Shown: positions 9,342 to 19,136 of the stretch, piece after piece
Layout of the letters: every line of letters starts with the position of its first letter
Numbering within the stretch: the first letter of the stretch is position 1
NCBI RefSeq assembly: GCF_020532705.1
Contig: NZ_JAJAVD010000004.1
Location: forward strand, 558,001-622,000
Source: Methylobacillus caricis
GTDB lineage: Bacteria; Pseudomonadota; Gammaproteobacteria; Burkholderiales; Methylophilaceae
DNA length: 64,000 nucleotides
Direction: 5' to 3'
The notes under the pieces: generated by a model
The model's database searches: none
The model's input: the letters and a program-made list of their open reading frames with translations, nothing else
What the model was told of the DNA's origin: nothing
Position numbers and translations under genes: made by a program

Positions 9342-9931
9342 GAATTACAGGCATTCTGCTTGCCGCTGGACACTCTCGCCGTTTTACTCGCGGCAACAAG
9401 TTGCTCCAGCCACTGCAAGCAGACCAGCCAACTGCTGCTGTTTCCGCCCACAACCTGATTACAGCGCTTCCCGATAGCCTGGCAATCACCAGGCCTGAGG
9501 TGCCTGAGCTTGCAGAGCTGATGTCAAGTGCCGGATTGAGGGTATTGACCTGTCAAGCGCATGAGCAGGAAATGGCAGACAGCTTGGCTGTCGCTGTGCG
9601 CCATGTCTCTTCTCGCAACCCGCCGCCTGATGCCATTGTGATTGCGCTGGCGGATATGCCCTTTATTCACCCGCAGACCATCGCCAGCATCAGGCAACAA
9701 CTGGAAACTGATGCTGGCATTGTGGTACCGACGTATCAGCAGCAACGCGGTCACCCGGTGGGTTTCAATAAGCGTTTTTTTGCAGAACTCGCTGACTTAA
9801 ATGGTGATGAAGGGGCACGATCCATCCTGCGTCGCCATGCGCAGGAGATTCATTTTCTGGAATGTAACGACCCGGGCATCCTGCAAGACATTGATACTTG
9901 GGAAGATATGGAGCGACTAAGCTCCAGCTAA
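9338..9931 (+). CDS. mocA: molybdenum cofactor cytidylyltransferase
   Basis: A 197-residue MobA-like NTP transferase. The N-terminal LLAAGHSRRF...NKLLQPL is the nucleotide-binding signature, ALADMPFI carries the metal-binding aspartate, and RGHPVGF...LNGDEGARSIL is typical of MocA, which attaches CMP to molybdopterin to make the cytosine dinucleotide form of the cofactor. That form is needed by the xanthine oxidase/isoquinoline oxidoreductase family, whose subunits lie on the opposite strand just beyond. The gene is convergent with xdhC, with a 29-base gap. Confidence 0.85.
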   Translation: MRITGILLAAGHSRRFTRGNKLLQPLQADQPTAAVSAHNLITALPDSLAITRPEVPELAELMSSAGLRVLTCQAHEQEMADSLAVAVRHVSSRNPPPDAIVIALADMPFIHPQTIASIRQQLETDAGIVVPTYQQQRGHPVGFNKRFFAELADLNGDEGARSILRRHAQEIHFLECNDPGILQDIDTWEDMERLSSS

Positions 9932-9960
9932 GCTAGTTTGCCCAGGGCCTAGAACATGGC

Positions 9961-10974
9961 TTAACTGGCGCAAGCACTGCCTGTAGGGAAAGCCTGGGCA
10001 ATTGACTGGCTGGTGAGTGCGGCAGCACGTTGTTGAGAGCGAATCTGGATGATCTCGGCCAGGATGGCGACAGCGATTTCAGCGGGCGTCCGGCTGCCAA
10101 TCGGCAAGCCTACCGGGCCATGCAACCGGCCAATTTCCTCGTCATTCAAGTCAAACATGCGCAGGCGTTCGCGGCGCTTTTCCTGATTGAGTCTGGAGCC
10201 CAGGGCACCTATGTAGAACGCTTCTGACCTGAGTGCTTCCAGCAGGGCCATGTCATCCAGCTTGGGATCGTGAGTCACGGCTACAATGGCGGTAAAGGAA
10301 TCAGGCGTAATATCCAGCACCACATCGTCCGGCATACCTGCTTGCCAGCTCACACTATCCACACGCCACTGCGCGCGCATTTCCTCACGCGGGTCACACA
10401 TCAATACCTGAAATTCCAGGGCTTGCGCCATACTGGCCAGCATAGCACCGAGCTGATTGGCTCCGATGATGAGCAGCCTCCACTGTGGGCCGAAATAGCT
10501 GTGGAACCAGTCGCCATCCAGCGCTGCCACCGAGCCTGGCATCGCATCGGCCAGCATGACTTCGCCAGTACCCAGGCGTACAGATCGCTTCACCAAACGG
10601 CGCTCATGCAGACTTTGCAGCAACAGCTGGATGTGCTGCGTACTTTTCAATGGCTCAACAAATATCTGTAACCGTCCTCCACAAGGGATGCCATAACGCT
10701 GCGCCTCATCACGGCTGACCCCATACTCAAGCAGCGCGGTCTTGGTGGGCAGTACGCCTTCCCTGGCTTTGTCAGCCAGATCATCCTCAATACACCCCCC
10801 AGAAACCGAGCCAACCAATTGACCATCATCACGCACCGCCAGCAAAGCGCCCGGCAGGCGTGGCGCAGAGCCCCAGGTTTGCACCACGGTGAAAAGATGC
10901 ACCTCATGGTCGGCATTCAGCCATGCCAACGCCTGCTCAAGCACTTCCTGATCCAGTGCATGCATAATGGCCAT
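9961..10974 (-). CDS. XdhC-family Mo-hydroxylase maturation factor
   Basis: A 337-residue XdhC/CoxF-type protein. The N-terminal half has the family pattern VQTWGSAPRLPGALLAV...GSVSGGCIEDDL; the C-terminal half is a Rossmann-like domain (LLIIGANQLGAMLA, VVAVTHDPKLDDMALLEAL, YIGALGSR). XdhC proteins bind the molybdenum cofactor, help its sulfuration and deliver it to xanthine-dehydrogenase-type enzymes. It starts three bases after the stop of the large subunit gene, so it belongs to the same operon and probably serves that enzyme. Confidence 0.88.
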   Translation of the reverse strand: MAIMHALDQEVLEQALAWLNADHEVHLFTVVQTWGSAPRLPGALLAVRDDGQLVGSVSGGCIEDDLADKAREGVLPTKTALLEYGVSRDEAQRYGIPCGGRLQIFVEPLKSTQHIQLLLQSLHERRLVKRSVRLGTGEVMLADAMPGSVAALDGDWFHSYFGPQWRLLIIGANQLGAMLASMAQALEFQVLMCDPREEMRAQWRVDSVSWQAGMPDDVVLDITPDSFTAIVAVTHDPKLDDMALLEALRSEAFYIGALGSRLNQEKRRERLRMFDLNDEEIGRLHGPVGLPIGSRTPAEIAVAILAEIIQIRSQQRAAALTSQSIAQAFPTGSACAS

Positions 10975-10977
10975 GGC

Positions 10978-13281
10978 TTAAGCCTTGCTCAACTGATCAC
11001 GGATAGGCAAGGTACGTATCCGTTTGCCCGTTGCCGCAAAAATGGCATTGCAGAGGGCAGGCGCAATGGTCGGCGTGGCAGGTTCACCTATGCCGCCCAG
11101 TGGAACATCCAAGCCGTGTTCCACAATATGCACCTGAATATCCCGCGGGGCTTCGTTGATGCGCAGCACTTCATATTGGTGAAAATTGCTTTGCTCGGCA
11201 ACCCCGTTCTTGAACGTAATCTCGCCGCTCAACGCCAAGCTGGCACCCATGATACAAGCGCCTTCCACCTGTGAGCGTATGCGGTCAGGATTCACCTGCG
11301 GACCGCAATCCACTGCCAGGTCTACGCGGGGAATGCTGATTTCACCATTGTCCGCGACCACGACCTCAACCACGGTGGCGACATACGTCACAAAGCTATA
11401 GCACAACGACAGGCCCAGGCCGTGTCCTTTGGGCAAATTACGACCCCATCCCGCTTTCTTGCACGCCAATTCAATCACATTGCGCATACGGCCGATATCC
11501 AGCGGATAACGCTCAGGCGACTCCCCATAATTCCAGCTATCGGAAATATCATCAGGGTTGATCTTGCGGGCCGGTCCGAGCAGGTCAAGCAGGTAATCCT
11601 TGTGATCGCGCTTTGCCCTGTGTGCCAGTTCAGCAGCAAAAGACTGCACTGCAAACGCATGCGGAATGTTGGACACTGAGCGGAACCAGCCTATACGGGT
11701 ATGGGCAGCCACTTCAGGGGTTTCCACCCGCACATTAGGAATATTGAACGGCATGTTCACCGCTGACATGCCCAGCTCAAATGGTGCGCCACCTTTGGCG
11801 CCAGCCACAAATGTCGATGCAATGGTAGGCGCCGTGGTACGGTGCAGCCAGGCCGTGGGGAGGCCTTTTTCATCAAGCGCGCACTCAATGCGCTCCAGGG
11901 AGACCGTGTGGAAATAATCATGGTGAATATCATCCTCACGGGTCCAGGTCACCTTGACCGGCTTGCCTTTTATGGCTTGTGACAGGAGTGCTGCCTCAGC
12001 GACAAAATCCGGCTTGGATTTACGACCAAACCCGCCACCCAGCAAGGTGACATTGATCTTGACGTCTTCTGGCTTGAATCCCAAGTGCGCTGCTACTGTT
12101 TCAAGCGTGGCCTGTGGCGCCTGCACGCAGGCCCAGGCTTCGCACTTGCCGTTGATGATACGCACCGTAGCAGCAGGCGGCTCCATGGAGGAGTGCGCAA
12201 TATGGGGCTGGTAATACTCCGCCTCAAATTTTTGCTTGGCCTTGGCCAATACTGCACTCGCATTGCCGTTATTGCGTACCGCCTTGGCCGGTTTACGGGC
12301 AGCGGCTTCCAGTGTTTTCCTGAAGGCAGGCGAGTTATAACTGGCATTTGGGCCGTGATCCCAGGTGATCTTGAGCGCTTCACGCCCCTTGGTCGCAGAC
12401 CATGTGTTGGTTGCGAGCACGGCAATACCGCCCAGCGGATGGAACAGCGGTGGTAAATTGCTGCCCTTGAGCTCCAGCACCTTTACCACGCCTGGCACTT
12501 TCAACGCGGTACTCGCATCAAAGCTCTTCACTTTGCCACCAAACACGGGGGGACGCGCAATCACCGCATGCAGCATGCCGTCCAGCTGGGTATCGATACC
12601 GTAATGCGTAGCGCCAGTCACGATCTTCCGGCCATCAATATTGCGTGTATTCTGCTTACCGATATAGCGGAACTGTGCTGGCGTTTTCAAGTGCAGGCTC
12701 TCACGCGCAGGTACCGCGAGCTTACCAGCCGCGGTCGCAAGTTCGCCGTAGCCTAGCTTCTTGCCCGTGCGTTTATTGATGACCTCATGATGCCTGGCTT
12801 CCACCTCATTGACTGGCACTCCCCATTGGGCCGCCGCCGCGGTTTCCAGCATGTGGCGGGCCGTCGCACCCACGCGTCGCATCGGCTCAAAGGAATGGCG
12901 TATGCTGCGTGATCCGTCGGTATTCTGGTTGCCGTACCTGGCTTCATTGCCTTCAGCCTGCACCACACGTACCTTGCTCCAGTCAGCCTCCAGCTCGTCC
13001 GCTACCACCATAGGCAAGCTGGTGCGCACACCTTGGCCCATTTCAGAGCGATGGGCCACGATGCTGACAATGCCGTCCGTCCCGATGGAGACAAACACCA
13101 GTGCATCATCCTTGAGGCCACCCGGCATGGCGTCACCGCCAAATTTCTTGGGCTCTTCCACCGCTGCACGTACCAGTCCGCTAACACCGATAGTCAATGC
13201 CAGACCAGTGATGGCGCCCGCGCCCTTCAGCCACTGGCGGCGGCTGAGGTTGGGCAAATCCAGTTCAATCTCCAGACTCAT
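10978..13281 (-). CDS. isoquinoline 1-oxidoreductase-type molybdopterin-binding subunit (IorB-like)
   Basis: A 767-residue large subunit of the xanthine oxidase superfamily, with aldehyde-oxidase-type domains ([40 protein letters not shown]). It would oxidise an N-heterocycle or an aldehyde at a Mo centre. The N-terminus has a twin-arginine motif (RRQWLK) before a hydrophobic stretch, so it is probably exported folded to the periplasm by Tat. The start at 13281 is chosen over an upstream in-frame codon because AGGAG lies seven bases before it and it makes an ATGA overlap with the iron-sulfur subunit gene. The substrate cannot be read from sequence. Confidence 0.88.
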   Translation of the reverse strand: MSLEIELDLPNLSRRQWLKGAGAITGLALTIGVSGLVRAAVEEPKKFGGDAMPGGLKDDALVFVSIGTDGIVSIVAHRSEMGQGVRTSLPMVVADELEADWSKVRVVQAEGNEARYGNQNTDGSRSIRHSFEPMRRVGATARHMLETAAAAQWGVPVNEVEARHHEVINKRTGKKLGYGELATAAGKLAVPARESLHLKTPAQFRYIGKQNTRNIDGRKIVTGATHYGIDTQLDGMLHAVIARPPVFGGKVKSFDASTALKVPGVVKVLELKGSNLPPLFHPLGGIAVLATNTWSATKGREALKITWDHGPNASYNSPAFRKTLEAAARKPAKAVRNNGNASAVLAKAKQKFEAEYYQPHIAHSSMEPPAATVRIINGKCEAWACVQAPQATLETVAAHLGFKPEDVKINVTLLGGGFGRKSKPDFVAEAALLSQAIKGKPVKVTWTREDDIHHDYFHTVSLERIECALDEKGLPTAWLHRTTAPTIASTFVAGAKGGAPFELGMSAVNMPFNIPNVRVETPEVAAHTRIGWFRSVSNIPHAFAVQSFAAELAHRAKRDHKDYLLDLLGPARKINPDDISDSWNYGESPERYPLDIGRMRNVIELACKKAGWGRNLPKGHGLGLSLCYSFVTYVATVVEVVVADNGEISIPRVDLAVDCGPQVNPDRIRSQVEGACIMGASLALSGEITFKNGVAEQSNFHQYEVLRINEAPRDIQVHIVEHGLDVPLGGIGEPATPTIAPALCNAIFAATGKRIRTLPIRDQLSKA

Positions 13282-13739
13282 TTTTCCGCTCCTGTTGCTG
13301 CCTGCTTGATGGCTGCACGGATGCGCGGATAGGTTCCACAACGACAGATATTGCCGCTCATGGCTTCATCAATCTCTTCATCGCTGGGATTGGGCGTTGC
13401 TTTCAACAGGGCAGTAGCAGACATCACCTGGCCAGCCTGGCAGTATCCGCATTGCGCTACTCCAAGATCCAGCCAGGCTTTTTGCACGGCTTTTCCCACC
13501 GGGTCAGCGGAAATCTGCTCCACCGTTGTAATTTTCTTACCGGCTGCCGCCGACACAGGGGTGACACAAGAGCGTACTGGCTCACCATCCAGGTGAATGG
13601 TACAGGCTCCGCACAGCGCCATACCGCAGCCAAACTTGGTACCAGTCAGGTGCTCGATGTCACGCAGGGCCCAGAGGATTGGCATTTCACCGGGCACATC
13701 CAGTTGCCTGTCCTTGCCGTTGATATTCAAACTGACCAT
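13278..13739 (-). CDS. (2Fe-2S) subunit of Mo-hydroxylase (IorA-like)
   Basis: A 153-residue small subunit with two [2Fe-2S] clusters: a ferredoxin-type N-terminal domain ([16 protein letters not shown]...SC) and a helical C-terminal domain (CGYCQAGQV...[11 protein letters not shown]). It passes electrons from the Mo subunit to an external acceptor, often a cytochrome in the Tat-exported members. There is no separate FAD subunit nearby, which fits the two-subunit isoquinoline oxidoreductase type. First gene of the operon; GAGGG lies about nine bases before the ATG. Confidence 0.92.
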   Translation of the reverse strand: MVSLNINGKDRQLDVPGEMPILWALRDIEHLTGTKFGCGMALCGACTIHLDGEPVRSCVTPVSAAAGKKITTVEQISADPVGKAVQKAWLDLGVAQCGYCQAGQVMSATALLKATPNPSDEEIDEAMSGNICRCGTYPRIRAAIKQAATGAEK

Positions 13740-13876
13740 GAAGCGTTTCCCTCATAAAAAGCAAAAATCCTGTTGATAACGTTATATATACTTGAATATA
13801 TCGTTTAAAATCAACTATATGCCGAGAGTATGCGGAAATTCCCCTATTGAATAAATGGAAATATATTTATTTTAGA

Positions 13877-13893
13877 ATTCCATAATATGGAAT
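13877..13893. promoter_or_regulatory. inverted repeat between iorA-like and lysR genes
   Basis: ATTCCAT-AAT-ATGGAAT is a perfect 7-bp inverted repeat and contains the T-N11-A spacing typical of LysR-type regulator sites. It lies in the AT-rich 186-base gap between the divergent iorA-like gene and the LysR gene, so it is a good candidate operator for both. A second, looser repeat (AATAAAT...ATTTATT) lies just upstream. Confidence 0.55.
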
Positions 13894-13925
13894 AATTGCG
13901 ACATCAACCTTCCTATCGTCCCATC

Positions 13926-14840
13926 ATGCTCAATCGCCTGGAAATGATGCGCATCTTTTGCGCTACTGCCGAAGCCTCCAGCTTCAAGGAGGCAGCCATT
14001 CGCCTTGGGGTATCGCCACAGGCCGTCACGCGCGCAGTGAAGGAGCTTGAAGCAATCCTTGCAGAGCCATTGTTCTACCGCAACACGCGGCAAATGCGTA
14101 TTACCGAATTTGGTGAGCAACTGGCACTACGCGCACGCGACACCATTGCTGATGTGGACGAATTATTCCTGCGGTCAGGCAAACAGCTTGCCAGCGAGAT
14201 GAGCGGCATAGTCCGTATCACGGCCCCCATCGTCATCGGCAAGCGCTTCCTGGTGCCGCTATTGGGCAAGATATCCCGCGAGCATCCGCAGATCACCATT
14301 GATCTTCGCTTGTCGGATACGCACAGTGATGTGGTGGAACAACAGATTGATATCGGGGTCAGGGTCGGCTTTTTACGCGACAGCAGCTTTGTGGCACGCG
14401 CCTTGTCCAAAGTATCCTTTCTGATAGTTGGCACGCCAGAGCTGGTAGCACGTAGCGGCAGGCCACGCACCTTGCAGGAACTGCATGATCATCCCACTAT
14501 CGCCCTCGTCGACAAAAGTAGTGGCAAGACCTGGCCCTGGTTCTTTGCCGACGGACAGCAGCTGACTCCCAAAATGGCAAGTTTCATCACTGATGACTCC
14601 AGCGTAGAACTTGATCTCGCTTTGGACAGCATAGGCTTTGCCCAGATTGGCGCACCGCTGGTCATTCCATATATTAAAAGCGGGCATCTGGTCACGGTGC
14701 TTGATGAACACATTGCTCCCTCATGGGATCTGTATGTATATCGTCCACAACGAGGCCCGGTGCCGGATCGGATACGGCTGGTCTATGACGAAATCGCCAA
14801 AGCCCTCGGTGATAAGAAATTGTTTCCCATCCAGCCCTAG
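13926..14840 (+). CDS. LysR-family transcriptional regulator
   Basis: A 304-residue LysR-type regulator: N-terminal winged helix-turn-helix (MMRIFCATAEASSFKEAAIRLGVSPQAVTRAVKELE) and a periplasmic-binding-protein-like effector domain. The start ATG at 13926 is preferred to an upstream TTG because it begins right at the family's usual N-terminus, though the Shine-Dalgarno site is weak. It is divergent from the iorA-like/iorB-like/xdhC operon with an inverted repeat between them, so it probably controls that operon; the inducer is unknown. Confidence 0.85.
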   Translation: MLNRLEMMRIFCATAEASSFKEAAIRLGVSPQAVTRAVKELEAILAEPLFYRNTRQMRITEFGEQLALRARDTIADVDELFLRSGKQLASEMSGIVRITAPIVIGKRFLVPLLGKISREHPQITIDLRLSDTHSDVVEQQIDIGVRVGFLRDSSFVARALSKVSFLIVGTPELVARSGRPRTLQELHDHPTIALVDKSSGKTWPWFFADGQQLTPKMASFITDDSSVELDLALDSIGFAQIGAPLVIPYIKSGHLVTVLDEHIAPSWDLYVYRPQRGPVPDRIRLVYDEIAKALGDKKLFPIQP

Positions 14841-14853
14841 CCAGCTCTTGAAA

Positions 14854-16101
14854 TCAGTGCAGGTCTCGCATGTTCAGTTTGCGCAGACCTGGCGCAAACC
14901 TGGCCACAGTCCCTACCACCGCAACTGTCATTGCCCCGCCAAATATCACGGATGGAATCAGGCCCATCAGGCGCGCCATCATGCCGGACTCAAATGCGCC
15001 CAGCTCGTTGGATGAACCGATAAAAATACCATTGATCGCGGATACCCGGCCACGCATGGCATCCGGCGTGATCAACTGCATGATGGTGGTACGCACCACA
15101 ACCGAAACACCGTCACATATCCCGGAAATCAATAACAGGGCCGCCGCCATCCAGAAACTGCCACTCAGCGCAAATGCAATAATACTGAGGCCAAACCCAG
15201 CCACGGCAACCAGCAGAATGCGTCCGGCATGCAGGTTCACTGGATGGCGTGTCAACCATATCCCGGTGGCAATCCCGCCAATAGCAGGAGCGGCACGCAA
15301 TATCCCGAGGCCTTCCGGACCATAATGGAATATATCGTGGATAAACATGGGCAGCATGGCTACCGCGCCGCCGAACAGCACGGCAAACATATCAAGCGCC
15401 TGCGCACCCAGCATGATCTGGTTGCCAAATACAAAGCGCAAGCCTTGCGCAATGCTGGCAAATACGGGCGCGCTATCCGTCGCTGGTGGCTCCTTGACCT
15501 TCAGGCTCAGCATGGCAACCACCGCAAACAGGGAAAATAAGGCAGAAGCAAGATAAGCTGCGCTGATGCCTGCCAAGGCGATCATGCCACCGCCGATCGC
15601 AGGCCCTAGCACCAGCCCTGTCTGCAAGACAGAGCTGCCAATGCTTGCAGCACGTGCAAATTGCTGGCGAGGCAATACCAAAGCAAACAGCGCACCGTAG
15701 GAAGGTCCGATAAAAGCACGTGCAAATCCCACACAAGCGACAGAGGCATAGATAAACAGTGAGGACTCGCTATCAGGCAATACCAAGCCAGCCCCAATGG
15801 CAGCCAGAATCAATGCATTAAAAGTGAGGACGACACTGGCCATGACGCCAAACATACGCCTGGAATAATGATCCACTGCATGCCCGGCAAACAATGCGGT
15901 ACAGAAATAAGGAAAGACCTCCGCAAGGCCTATCAACCCCAGTGACAGGGGATCATGTGTAAGCTGGTAAATATGCCATCCCACCACCACCGCCATGATC
16001 TGGTAGGAAAAGGTAATACTCACCCGAAACGCCAGCAGGCGGATGAATGCCGGATTGCGTAAAGGATAGGATGATTCGTTTTCTTGGATATTGGACTGCA
16101 T
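14854..16101 (-). CDS. MFS transporter (EntS/MFS_3 type)
   Basis: A 415-residue inner-membrane protein with about twelve hydrophobic segments. The N-terminal pattern (AFRVSITFSYQIMAVVVGWHIYQLTHDPLSLGLIGLAEVFP, FAGHAVDHYSRR) is that of the MFS_3 branch that includes enterobactin exporter EntS and other drug or metabolite exporters. It is convergent with the LysR gene, with a gap of only 13 bases. The substrate is unknown. Confidence 0.85.
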   Translation of the reverse strand: MQSNIQENESSYPLRNPAFIRLLAFRVSITFSYQIMAVVVGWHIYQLTHDPLSLGLIGLAEVFPYFCTALFAGHAVDHYSRRMFGVMASVVLTFNALILAAIGAGLVLPDSESSLFIYASVACVGFARAFIGPSYGALFALVLPRQQFARAASIGSSVLQTGLVLGPAIGGGMIALAGISAAYLASALFSLFAVVAMLSLKVKEPPATDSAPVFASIAQGLRFVFGNQIMLGAQALDMFAVLFGGAVAMLPMFIHDIFHYGPEGLGILRAAPAIGGIATGIWLTRHPVNLHAGRILLVAVAGFGLSIIAFALSGSFWMAAALLLISGICDGVSVVVRTTIMQLITPDAMRGRVSAINGIFIGSSNELGAFESGMMARLMGLIPSVIFGGAMTVAVVGTVARFAPGLRKLNMRDLH

Positions 16102-16195
16102 ATAGGTTGCTTATGCTGAATTGAAGAATTGGCGAGCCCTATCCCACCAATATCTTATGATGCAAAACTTATTTCGATGACAGAATTCGAGAGGC

Positions 16196-16552
16196 CTAAT
16201 AAATCCACCATTTCCTTAATACGGCAATCACAGGCAGCGCAGCAAACCCGCCCACTGCATCTGCCAGGAGGTCATCCAACCCTGCTTGGCGCCCCTGGAT
16301 AAATATCTGATGGAACTCGTCAGCAGCACCAACAGCAATCACCAGCAGCCAGATCAAGAGCAACGGCACACGCGGAAACGCCAGGCCGGACAAGACGCCT
16401 ATGGCGCCGAAAGCAAGGAAATGGACGACCTTGTCCCATGGCGGTGTAAATAAACCGCCAGCACCAGGTGCCTCGCCTCCAATAAAAATTCCCGCCACGA
16501 TCAGGATAAGCATGCCCAGTGCCAATTGCGAAAGGCGTTCAGGATTAATCAA
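16196..16552 (-). CDS. VanZ-family small membrane protein
   Basis: A 118-residue protein with about four hydrophobic segments and the VanZ-like motif DEFHQIFIQGRQAGLDDLLADAVGG near the C-terminus. VanZ-like proteins are small membrane proteins of uncertain role. The longest frame opens with TTG and has no strong ribosome site; an ATG thirteen codons in (16513) is an alternative but would cut into the first membrane segment. Confidence 0.75.
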   Translation of the reverse strand: MINPERLSQLALGMLILIVAGIFIGGEAPGAGGLFTPPWDKVVHFLAFGAIGVLSGLAFPRVPLLLIWLLVIAVGAADEFHQIFIQGRQAGLDDLLADAVGGFAALPVIAVLRKWWIY

Positions 16553-16739
16553 TATATCAACTAGCTAAATGGTTAAATGATGATGCCGGAATGTCATGCG
16601 CTTTCACTGTTATCACACGAGAAAGCAGGGGGAAGAACGCTCACTGCAACGCATCAATATCGATACATCCTAGCATGTCCCCCTCCATCGCACCAATGTG
16701 CCTGATCCATCAAGAATGCTCCGAAGCATTAAGCAGCGC

Positions 16740-17171
16740 CTATATACGTTTGCTCATGGCGATATGCGGAATCCCCACCTGCAGGAAATACTGCCCTTGC
16801 TCAACAAAGCCGGCACGGCGATAAAAGCTCACTGCCGTTTGCCTTGCATCCAGCGTGAGTTCGGTAAAACCGCGCTCGCCCAGACATGCTATTGCCTGCA
16901 TCAGCAACTGTCGCCCGAATCCACAACCTTGCAGCGAAGGGGCAACGGCCATTTGCCGCAGTTTTGCAACCGGCTTATGCTGTGGCTTGATCACGACGCA
17001 CGCCTGCAATACGTGATCCTGCTCCAATCCCCAATGCCATTGGGCCTCTTCGCCTGCCAAGTCTGTTTCACTTAATATCAAACCCAGCGGGGTCCGTAGC
17101 ACTAGCTGCCGCAAATCCAGGCTGGCCTGGTACAGGCCTGAGCCAAACTCGATTTCAAGCATCCTGCCCAT
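16740..17171 (-). CDS. GNAT-family N-acetyltransferase
   Basis: A 143-residue acetyltransferase with the GNAT core: LRQMAVAPSLQGCGFGRQLL is motif A, which binds acetyl-CoA, and AVSFYRRAGF is the typical C-terminal motif B. Its substrate is unknown. The start overlaps the end of the upstream diguanylate cyclase gene by 17 bases, so the two are coupled; an ATG three codons in (17162) is an alternative start. Confidence 0.85.
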   Translation of the reverse strand: MGRMLEIEFGSGLYQASLDLRQLVLRTPLGLILSETDLAGEEAQWHWGLEQDHVLQACVVIKPQHKPVAKLRQMAVAPSLQGCGFGRQLLMQAIACLGERGFTELTLDARQTAVSFYRRAGFVEQGQYFLQVGIPHIAMSKRI

Positions 17172-18963
17172 CCGCTCCCACTACACGGTTGCGCCCGCTC
17201 TGCTTGGCCTTGTATAAAGCAGTATCTGCCCGGGGCAGCAGCTCGGCGGAAGGTTCGTCCTGCTTGCGCTCGGCAACGCCCGCACTGAACGTGATAAGCA
17301 CACGCTCATTTTTGTGCATGAAGAAGCTTCGCGTCAGCTCGCGCTGGGAACGCCTTATGATATCTACCGCCTCCGTTTCACCAGTCCCGGGCAAGATGAT
17401 AATAAACTCCTCGCCACCATAGCGTGCCAGCACATCGGTCGTACGCAGGGACTCCTTGATGACCTTGGCCAAATGAGCCAAAGCCTTGTCTCCCGTAGCA
17501 TGGCCCAACTTGTCATTGAGCTGCTTGAAGTGATCAACATCCATCATGGCAACACTGAGCTGGGTGGAATGCCGGTCGGCCCGGTCAAACTCTCGCTCCA
17601 GCGCTTCTTCCATGCCGCGACGATTGAGAGTGCCTGTCAGATAATCCTCATGGGCCACCTCGCTAAAGTATTCCAGCTTGGATGTCAGCTCATCGATCAG
17701 GCGCTCTGCCTCAATCACTTTCAGTTGTGTCTCACTCAGCATTTCCCGGGACTGGCGTATGTTCAGGCCTATGTTCCGGGTGTCCTCCATCATGCTGTTG
17801 ATAAGGCTGTTGAGTTCCAGGATATCTTCGGTCTCGGTAATGCGCTGCTTGTATCCATCGATCTTGTTCTGGTATTCGCTGGTGCTTTCCGTCATATCCG
17901 CCAAGCGTACGACAAATATTTCAGCCATCTTCTTGACCGCATCCCTGGCATCAATCAGGCGAGGCTTGATCTGCCCCTGCTTGAAAACCAGCTCCTTGAA
18001 GCTGCTCTCGGCGTCGTAGAGCATGTCCAGATTAAGCGGACGGGCAAGAATATCCCGTAGTATCAGGGTTTGCCCATGCAGCCATTTATCCTCCATCACC
18101 AGCTCGCTCATACTGGTCGTTGACAAGCGCAGTAACTGCAGCAAGGCTTCATGAATCCGGTGCTGTGTATCACCATGCATTTCCAGCGTAAACAAAATGG
18201 ATTTGAGATTTTCACCCTGGCGTAGTACATCTTCCTCCGAATAGGCCAACTTGATATCCGCCAATACGGCCTCTGCCTTTTGCGCCATCTCCGGCAGGGC
18301 TGCCAATTGAGGAATAATGATCAGGCCCAATGTCCTCATCAGCATGTCGCGCCAATAGTCGGATATGCGTGCGTAATATTCGCGGGCGGGCTCTTTTGGT
18401 TTTTCGGTGTATGCCGGCACCGCATTGACCAATGGTGCTGCAACGTCATCCACAGAATCAACCACCTCGACCTCGTCACTGCTGGTGATACCCCATGAGT
18501 TGATCAGGGCCTGGATTTTCTGCGGCAATGCTTCATCATGCTCAAATTTGCTGAGCAGGCGGTTCAGGCCATCCCGCTTGCGCGTCAAGGTCACACCCTT
18601 GTGGCTCATTTCCAGCTGCTTCAACAAGTTGCGTATTGTTGCAGGCCAGCTCACATCATCATCTACCACACTGGAAACAGGTAACAGATTGCCTAACTGC
18701 TCTGCCAGCTTCGTCCAATTACGGCTTTCTATCGACTGCCTGACAGATTGGGCAGCCGCAATATATTTGGGATTCTGTTGCCCGGCGTTCACCAGGACTT
18801 CGTTCAAAGTGTTTGCAAGCTCAATCGAACTGTCTGCGGATTTAACACCGGCAATCTCATCATAAACCGTACGGAAATTATCGGGTGTAGGCTGGATCTT
18901 GCGCGACGCCAGTTGCATCAGGGTCTGGCGTGCAATATCTATGGAAGAGGCTGGTTGTTGCAT
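17155..18963 (-). CDS. diguanylate cyclase (GGDEF domain)
   Basis: A 602-residue soluble protein. Residues 1-400 are mainly helical, with no recognised sensor domain, leading to a probable coiled coil (about 390-440, ETQLKVIEAERLIDELTSKLEYF). The C-terminal GGDEF domain begins at DYLTGTLNRRG and has an intact active-site GGEEF (516-520) with an RxxD inhibitory site (RTTD) five residues before it, so it should make cyclic di-GMP and be feedback-inhibited. The helical N-terminus resembles that of several proteobacterial cyclases of unknown signal. No EAL domain is present. Confidence 0.9.
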   Translation of the reverse strand: MQQPASSIDIARQTLMQLASRKIQPTPDNFRTVYDEIAGVKSADSSIELANTLNEVLVNAGQQNPKYIAAAQSVRQSIESRNWTKLAEQLGNLLPVSSVVDDDVSWPATIRNLLKQLEMSHKGVTLTRKRDGLNRLLSKFEHDEALPQKIQALINSWGITSSDEVEVVDSVDDVAAPLVNAVPAYTEKPKEPAREYYARISDYWRDMLMRTLGLIIIPQLAALPEMAQKAEAVLADIKLAYSEEDVLRQGENLKSILFTLEMHGDTQHRIHEALLQLLRLSTTSMSELVMEDKWLHGQTLILRDILARPLNLDMLYDAESSFKELVFKQGQIKPRLIDARDAVKKMAEIFVVRLADMTESTSEYQNKIDGYKQRITETEDILELNSLINSMMEDTRNIGLNIRQSREMLSETQLKVIEAERLIDELTSKLEYFSEVAHEDYLTGTLNRRGMEEALEREFDRADRHSTQLSVAMMDVDHFKQLNDKLGHATGDKALAHLAKVIKESLRTTDVLARYGGEEFIIILPGTGETEAVDIIRRSQRELTRSFFMHKNERVLITFSAGVAERKQDEPSAELLPRADTALYKAKQSGRNRVVGADGQDA

Positions 18964-19136
18964 GGTATCTGCATCTCAGGAAAAAGTTGAGTTGTCTCCC
19001 CCTGTACAGGGCCCCAGTCATCACACAATGTGATCACCGATGCAGTAGCATATAGCAATATTGAAGTTTCAATACACCGATCAGAGCGATTTTTAAAGGC
19101 TATTAATCCCTGGACCGGGATCACGGCCAATCATGT

